From NCBI RefSeq assembly GCF_028476545.1, contig NW_026731690.1, positions 606,501 through 670,500 on the forward strand: a DNA stretch of 64,000 bases, written 5' to 3'. The stretch's first letter is position 1; each line of letters opens with the position of its first letter. Source of the stretch: Physella acuta. Taxonomy: Eukaryota > Mollusca > Gastropoda > Physidae. The notes beneath the pieces are model-generated. The model saw nothing but the letters and a program-made list of their open reading frames with translations, did no database searches and had not been told where the DNA came from. Shown piece after piece: positions 58,095-64,000 of this stretch. The position numbers and the translations under genes were made by a program.

Positions 58095-59455
58095 TAAAAC
58101 ATTGAACCACATTAAAACTATCATAGCCTTTAATATATTGAACCACATTAAGACTATCATAACCTTTAATATATTGAACCACATTAAAAATATCATAACC
58201 TTTAAAATATTGAACCACATTAAGACTATCATAACCTTTAATATTTTGAACCACATTAAAACTATCATAACCTTTAATATTTTGAACCACATTAAAACTA
58301 TCATAACCTTTAATATTTTGAACCACATTAAAACTACCATAACCTTTAATATATTGAACCACATTAAAACTACCATAACCTTTAATATATTGAACCACAT
58401 TAAAACTATCATAACCTTTAATATTTTGAACCACATTAAAACTATCATAACCTTTAATAATTTGAACCACATTAAAACTACCATAACCTTTAATATATTG
58501 AACCACATTAAAACTATCATAACCTTTAATATTTTGAACCACATTAAAACTACCATAACCTTTAATATTTTGAACCACATTAAAACTATCATAACCTTTA
58601 ATATTTTGAACCACATTAAAACTATCATAACCTTTAATATTTTGAACCACATTAAAACTACCATAACCTTTAATATTTTGAACCACATTAAAACTATCAT
58701 AACCTTTAATATTTTGAACCACATTAAAACAATCATAACCTTTAATATTTTGAACCACATTAAAACTACCATAACCTTTAATATATTGAACCACATTAAA
58801 ACTACCATAACCTTTAATATATTGAACCACATTAGAACTATCATAACCTTTAATATTTTGAACCACATTAAAACTATCATAACCTTTAATATATTGAACC
58901 ACATTAAAACTATCATAACCTTTAATATTTTGAACCACATTAAAACTATCATAACCTTTAATATATTGAACCACATTAAAACTATCATAACCTTTAATAT
59001 TTTGAACCACATTAAAACTACCATAACCTTTAATATTTTGAACCACATTAAAACTATCATAACCTTTAATATTTTGAACCACATTAAAACTATCATAACC
59101 TTTAATATTTTGAACCACATTAAAACTACCATAACCTTTAATATTTTGAACCACATTAAAACTATCATAACCTTTAATATTTTGAACCACATTAAAACAA
59201 TCATAACCTTTAATATTTTGAACCACATTAAAACTACCATAACCTTTAATATATTGAACCACATTAAAACTACCATAACCTTTAATATATTGAACCACAT
59301 TAAAACTATCATAACCTTTAATATTTTGAACCACATTAAAACTATCATAACCTTTAATATATTGAACCACATTAAAACTATCATAACCTTTAATATTTTG
59401 AACCACATTAAAACTATCATAACCTTTAATATTTTGAACCACATTAAAACTATCT
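58095..59455. repeat. 36-bp minisatellite with 13-unit higher-order structure
   Basis: About 38 units of ACCACATTAAAACTATCATA, ACCTTTAATATTTTGA. Because 36 is a multiple of three, frames of more than 400 codons stay open on both strands; they are not genes. Variant bases (ATC/ACC; TTTTG/TATTG; one CAATC) recur in the same order every 13 units (468 bp). Confidence 0.9.
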
Positions 59456-59472
59456 CACTTCTGATTCAGTGC

Positions 59473-59689
<217 letters not shown>

Positions 59690-59694
59690 AATAA

Positions 59695-60130
59695 TTAAGA
59701 CCTCCTGGCTTTAAAAAAAAAGAGATCATGAAATTCGCAATTAAGCATTAAATATGTTCAATATCTGCTCATCTAGTTGTAAAATACATACTCATATTTC
59801 CACAAACTTTATCATACATTAAAACTTGTACTCACTCCCCCCCGCCCCACCCAACCCACATTACGTCGAGAGTAGAAGTGTGAGCGAGAAGTCCCCTCCC
59901 GGAGATTTAATCTAGCTTATACCGGTGTGCGCGTGTTTGTGTATGAGTGTTTTAATTACAGCTGTAGTAGTCTACAGGTTTCAAAGTTTTATTTGCGATA
60001 CACCGCCACCATAGTATGTTTACAAAGTGTTGATGAATATTACATGGTTAATCAGTTACACCTGTTGCATACTTGGTTTTCTTCATATCAGTTTGGCTTA
60101 CCAAGTTTTATAATTAGGGTTTATGTTTGT
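59695..60130. other. Intergenic, nothing recognised
   Basis: A 75-codon frame at 59,927-60,154 lacks any recognised motif and runs into a MITE, so I do not call it a gene. Confidence 0.4.
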
Positions 60131-60136
60131 GTTTAC

Positions 60137-60231
60137 AATAGGGCTGGTAAGTAGGTCACCAAACAGTTCTATAGCTCATTCAGGTTTTATTGAGCCGTTG
60201 AACTGGTTGGTGACCTACTTACCAGCCCTAT
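60137..60231. mobile_element. Palindromic MITE P, copy P4
   Basis: AATAGGGCTGGTAAGTAGGT to ACCTACTTACCAGCCCTATT, arms ~40 bp. Confidence 0.88.
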
Positions 60232-60348
60232 TAGGTTCATTTTTAGGTTAATGCTCATCTTTTGGTTTAGAAAGGTAAACGTTTAGAAAAGGTTTTGGTA
60301 AATTCTCAGTGTTTCAATTTTTGTTTAGATTTTGGTTTAGATTAAAAC

Positions 60349-60443
60349 TATAGGGCTGGTAAATAGGACATCAACCAGTTCTACGGCTCAATAAAACCTG
60401 CATGAGCCGTAAAACTGGTTGGTGACCTACTTACTACCCCTAT
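60349..60443. mobile_element. Palindromic MITE P, copy P5
   Basis: TATAGGGCTGGTAAATAGGA to ACCTACTTACTACCCCTATA. The donor-like word is changed to GTAAAT in this copy. Confidence 0.85.
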
Positions 60444-60449
60444 AGCTGA

Positions 60450-60690
60450 TGTCAAGAGGGAAGGTGTGGTCGGATGTTAGTGCACTTGACCTCAAACCTG
60501 AAAGTGTCGAGTAAATATTTAAAGGCGTCGAATTAGAGTTCATCGGTTTCAATAATCTAGACATAGGAGAGGAGAGTATGGTCAGCTCTTTGCCTAGCCG
60601 CCTTTGTTTCTCTGGAACGTGAGTCAGACCTGAGTGGACTCAATGAGGACCTTTAGACATGAGCCAGAAATCCGAACTCGAAAATAACGT
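60450..60690 (-). mobile_element. SINE, family S1, one or two reverse copies
   Basis: Reverse S1 words GTATGGTCAGCTCTTTGCCT, AGCCGCCTTTGTTTC and GAGTGGACTCAATGAGGACC, with a preceding fragment near 60,455-60,510. Confidence 0.6.
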
Positions 60691-60699
60691 GTAAGCAGT

Positions 60700-61235
60700 C
60701 ATAAGCTCCACCATAAAACCACACCACAAAACGCTTGTTTGCGCTGATTTTGATGCACCTCAAATTTAAACTCGCATACTGCTTTTTGTATTACGCAACA
60801 TCTATATGTTCTACATTTAGTGCATTGCCCCATGTTGTATACGTTATTGATGAAACCTATATGATTGTGTTGGGCAATTATTCGTTTGTTTAATCCGAGT
60901 AAACTAATCAAGTATAGTGTTAGAATGATGACGGTATTACATTGAAGCTGATGAAACACACTATGGTTCGCAATTATTAATGAATTTTTTTTTCTACAGT
61001 TGCCGCCTACTTCCCAATGAATTTTTATTTTTTTCTAAAACGTTCCTGGCCTTGTAGTTATTCCGCAATTTTGATAATGCTACAAACACACACACACGCA
61101 CGTGTACTCACACACACACACTCATTATCACTGACATTCACAGTTACCCATTCACACTCAAACATAAACACACGTAAACTATCACACACATAGTCACAAA
61201 CTCATACACCAAACTATACTCACACAGGTACACAC
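60700..61235. other. Intergenic with CA-rich stretch
   Basis: ACACACAC-rich sequence at 61,080-61,230 (TCACACACACACACTC-like words); otherwise nothing recognised. Confidence 0.5.
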
Positions 61236-61239
61236 ACTC

Positions 61240-61465
61240 ACTAGGCTGTTAACCCGAAGTCTCGGGTTCGAATCCGGGTCAGTCGAACTTTTCTGAGTCT
61301 ACCCAGCTCTGATAGGTACCTGACTCAGGGAAAGTAAAGCCGGCTGGGCAAAGTGCTGACCACAGTATCCCTTCATATACCGAGGTCAAGAAACATATGC
61401 GCTCTACTTCATCTGCTCAATTGATCGCTGGGTCTAAACAGGATTCTTTATTTTTTACCATACAA
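61240..61465 (+). mobile_element. SINE, family S1, best copy
   Basis: The tRNA-like head CTAGGCTGTTAACCCGAAGT is followed by the B box GGGTTCGAATCC, then body words GAGTCTACCCAGCTCTGATA, GGTACCTGACTCAGG, AAAGTAAAGCCGGCTGGGCA and AGTGCTGACCACAGTAT, and a T-rich 3' end. Confidence 0.85.
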
Positions 61466-61513
61466 ACACAGAGAAAACACATTGTTATTCGTTAGAAACT
61501 GTTAAAGACCCAA

Positions 61514-61610
61514 CAATAGGACTGGTAAGTAGGTCACCAACCAGCTCTACGGCTCAATAAAACCTGCACGAGCCTTAGAAATAGTTGGTGACCTACTTAC
61601 CAGCCCTACT
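61514..61610. mobile_element. Palindromic MITE P, copy P6
   Basis: AATAGGACTGGTAAGTAGGT to ACCTACTTACCAGCCCTACT. Confidence 0.88.
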
Positions 61611-61614
61611 AGCA

Positions 61615-62560
61615 TTAACAGCACGCATTTTGCCCCCACAAACTTAGGTGGTCAGGTCAAATGGCCTGTATTTTATTCGGTTTTCTGAAAACGGTTGCTA
61701 GATGTTTTCCCGATTTCTGAAATATCAGAGATGCTGATTACTTTATATGGTCACGGTAAACTTAAGTGTGTCACATGATGTACCTGTAAATTATGTTCTT
61801 GCAAGTGAAAGTAGCTCGTAATTTTCACGACACTATACTCATTTGCATTTGTGTTTATTAATCAGTTGAGATATCTATAGTTATAAATTACAAAATATTG
61901 TGTAGAAGATTTGAAATCAGCAAAAATATGTTAGAAGATACTGAACTTATGTCTTCATGTATGTATGTGTGGGTCGTATGTATTTAATTAACTTCGGATC
62001 ATGTATGTGCGTGTCGTATGTTTTTTAATTAACAACGGATAATGTATGTGTGAGTTGTATCACGTGTGTGTGTGTGTTAACAGGTACACGGAACTTTTAA
62101 TTATATTTATTTATTTCAATTTATCAATTCTTAATTAAATTTCAAACAAATATTCTCTTTCTGAAACGGTAAATCAAATTCCACGATATTATACGTTTTA
62201 CAGCAACTTGGATCTTATTGCAATTGCAACTACAAATAAAAATTGTTCTTTATCCTTATTATCATTTTTTTATACAATATAAATATCGTATGTTTCTTTA
62301 ATTAAGGGCGGATCGAATGCTGGTAAATAAAAGAATGCAGTGTTTTGTTACTATTAGCATGTGTATGTTCATAAGGACATAACCTCGGGGTCAATGACAC
62401 AGGTCTAAACAGGTTGAGACTGATGCCATGTACTCATGTCGCAATCACGTTGTAAGTATATCAAGTCGGACTGATGCGTAGTGGGGCGTGGTCAGATGTT
62501 TGATGTTAGCCATCATGAATGGAAATGTACCAGCACAGCGATGGTACTAATGGGATGGTA
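61615..62560. other. Intergenic, nothing recognised
   Basis: AT-rich. A loose ~45-bp duplication containing CATGTATGTGxGTGTCGTATG occurs near 61,955-62,065. No gene. Confidence 0.4.
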
Positions 62561-62571
62561 GGACACTGGCG

Positions 62572-62856
62572 CAGAGGCGTAGCGAGGCGGGGCAGGGGGT
62601 GCTGACCGCACCGGGTGACACCATTTAGGGGGGTGGCACCAAGGCAAAAAAATAGCAAAATATATAGAGAAAAACTTGAGGGGGGGTGCAAATCAAGTTC
62701 GAGGGGGGGGGGGGGGGGTAAAAATCGAAAGTTTGAGGGAGGTGGGGGTGCAAATCGAAAACTTGAAAGTTTGTCCCCGGGAAGGGTCGCTACGCCTCTC
62801 GGGGGTAACACCATTAAGTGCCGCACCGGGTGACACCCGACCTCGCTACGCCACTG
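62572..62856. mobile_element. Composite hAT-like MITE (M2 carrying M1 material), second copy
   Basis: Outer ends CAGAGGCGTAGCGAGG and CCTCGCTACGCCACTG. Flanks CACTGGCG and CACTGGTA (6 of 8). Inside is an M1-type right end GGGTCGCTACGCCTCT and the same segment (ATATATAGAGAAAAACTTGA) as in the 29,104 copy. Confidence 0.8.
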
Positions 62857-62867
62857 CACTGGTATAT

Positions 62868-63165
62868 AGGGCCTGTTTAAGGTATAATGGAATTATAGGA
62901 GATTTGTATATAGGACCTGTTTTAGGTACTAATATAATTATAGGACATTTGTATATAGGGCCTGTTTTAGGTACTAATTGAATGATAGGACGCTTGTATA
63001 TAGAACTTGTTTTAGGTAATAATGGGATGATAGGACATTTGTATATGGAACATGTTTTAGGTATAATGGGATGATAGGACATTTGTATATAGAACATGTT
63101 TTAGGTATAATGGGATGATAGGACATTTGTATATAGAACATTTTTAGGTACTAATGGGAAGATAG
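62868..63165. repeat. ~47-bp minisatellite
   Basis: Six to seven units of GGTATAATGGGATGATAGGA, CATTTGTATATAGAACATGT and TTTA. Confidence 0.85.
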
Positions 63166-63399
63166 TATATTTGTATATACTTGGTTCATGTTACCTAGAG
63201 TATTGTTTAAATTAATCAAAATTTGTTCTAGCGATAGTTGAATGATAGTTTGTGTTTTAGGTTAGTTATAATTTTTTCTTTTCCATTTTAGGGGGCGGTA
63301 TTGTTCTTCGATGGGGGTGGGGGGGTGGGGTGAGAGGGGAGTGGCTGATTCAACTACCGAATATTCATCAGTAAACGTATGCAAGGTCACACATGAGGA

Positions 63400-63600
63400 T
63401 GTGATTGGTTTATCTGTGCCAACATCAAACTTCCCATTGGCTGAAGGCTGAACGCGCTGAATCCTCTCACGTGACTTTAACAAGGTTATAGTATAAGGCG
63501 TGGGGTTATCGGTTCTCTGCAATAATTTGTGAAACGTATCCTTTTTAAACTAAAGAAGGGAACAAACCCTGTCCGTCTTCGTGTTTGTGGTAAGTTCCTA
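63400..63600 (+). promoter_or_regulatory. Possible promoter and non-coding first exon
   Basis: Two ATTGG (inverted CCAAT) boxes at 63,404 and 63,436, a CACGTGAC E-box at 63,468, a TATAGTATAAGG stretch at 63,486, and a good donor GTTTGTG|GTAAGT at 63,589/63,590. All point rightwards out of the window. Motif-based only. Confidence 0.3.
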
Positions 63601-63743
63601 AACACTTGTTTGTTAACTCAAAAAAAAAAAAAAAATTAAAACAGCGGCAAAATTTTTTTAAATATATTTTATTTGTATTATTTAAAAAAGACTTTGTTTT
63701 TACACTTAAAAGCTGTTGCTGAACGTTTAAATAAACTCTTTAA

Positions 63744-63957
63744 CAGAGTTTCTTCCTGGCATGTTTCCGGGGAGGCGGAGCCCCCCCCCCCCCGTAGAAA
63801 GTCTACCGCCCCCCGAACGCAATGGAATTTATATAGAAAACATATACTTTTACAAGTGCCCGCCCTAACCCGGAAAATGTTGACCGCCCCCTTCCCCTCC
63901 GAAAATATCAAGTGCCCCCCCCCCCCCCCCGGAGAAAAAAGGCTGGAAGAAATACTA
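63744..63957. mobile_element. MITE family M3
   Basis: CAGAGTTTCTTCCTGGC to GGCTGGAAGAAATACTA, with flanks CTCTTTAA and CTCTTGAA (7 of 8). Confidence 0.8.
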
Positions 63958-64000
63958 CTCTTGAAGCGTGTAATAAAATATTACATTCTTAATTGCGATA

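Noticed and set aside
59927-60154. 75-codon plus-strand frame
   Set aside because: No motif, no splice context, and it ends within a palindromic MITE.
61240-61300. tRNA gene on the plus strand
   Set aside because: A good B box is present, but the A-box half is poor and a SINE body follows directly.

Overview
The window reads as nuclear DNA of a gastropod mollusc, most likely a heterobranch. Reasons: two intronless 7TM receptors of the gastropod chemosensory-receptor type, long AT-rich introns full of minisatellites, many short DNA transposons, tRNA-derived SINEs, and TTAGGG-type repeats. There is no operon structure, rRNA or bacterial-style gene packing. Gene models were built by hand from splice sites, reading phase and domain pattern; there is no transcript evidence.

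Layout. (1) 1-13,105, minus strand: gene L, a secreted protein of alternating cysteine-rich modules (A and B, one exon each) that runs off the left edge. (2) 13,960-15,030, minus: intronless chemosensory-type GPCR 1. (3) 17,111-31,500, plus: gene R, a complete paralogue of L (signal exon, three A-B pairs, two linker exons, short hydrophobic tail; the exon lengths sum to 1,602 bp = 534 codons). (4) 33,614-34,684, plus: intronless GPCR 2. (5) 35,587-57,425, minus: a 22-exon adhesion-GPCR-like gene (signal peptide, C-type lectin domain, GAIN, GPS, 7TM, short tail; the lengths sum to 2,184 bp = 727 aa plus stop). Every junction agrees in phase. A young Ty3/gypsy-type LTR element sits in its TM4-TM5 intron. 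(6) 57,426-64,000: repeats, SINEs, palindromic MITEs and a possible promoter with a non-coding first exon at the right edge.

Two observations stand out. First, about twenty intron edges in three genes carry tandem repeats whose unit copies the neighbouring splice site (donor or acceptor), often with a few to about 50 bases of exon. Splice junctions thus look like seeds of minisatellites here. Second, three copies of one DNA transposon, each with a perfect and different 8-bp target duplication, carry a TTAGGG/CCCTAA array as an internal part in a fixed orientation. This is a mobile element that spreads telomere-like DNA. Other features include a palindromic ~95-bp MITE with GTAAGT near one end and CAG near the other on both strands, hAT-like MITEs (some composite), a 13-unit higher-order repeat, and strong inverted repeats in an intron of gene R.

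How the genes work together is inference only. The A/B proteins look extracellular, the lectin-GAIN receptor is a surface receptor, and the two GPCRs resemble chemosensors, so the region is rich in extracellular recognition genes.
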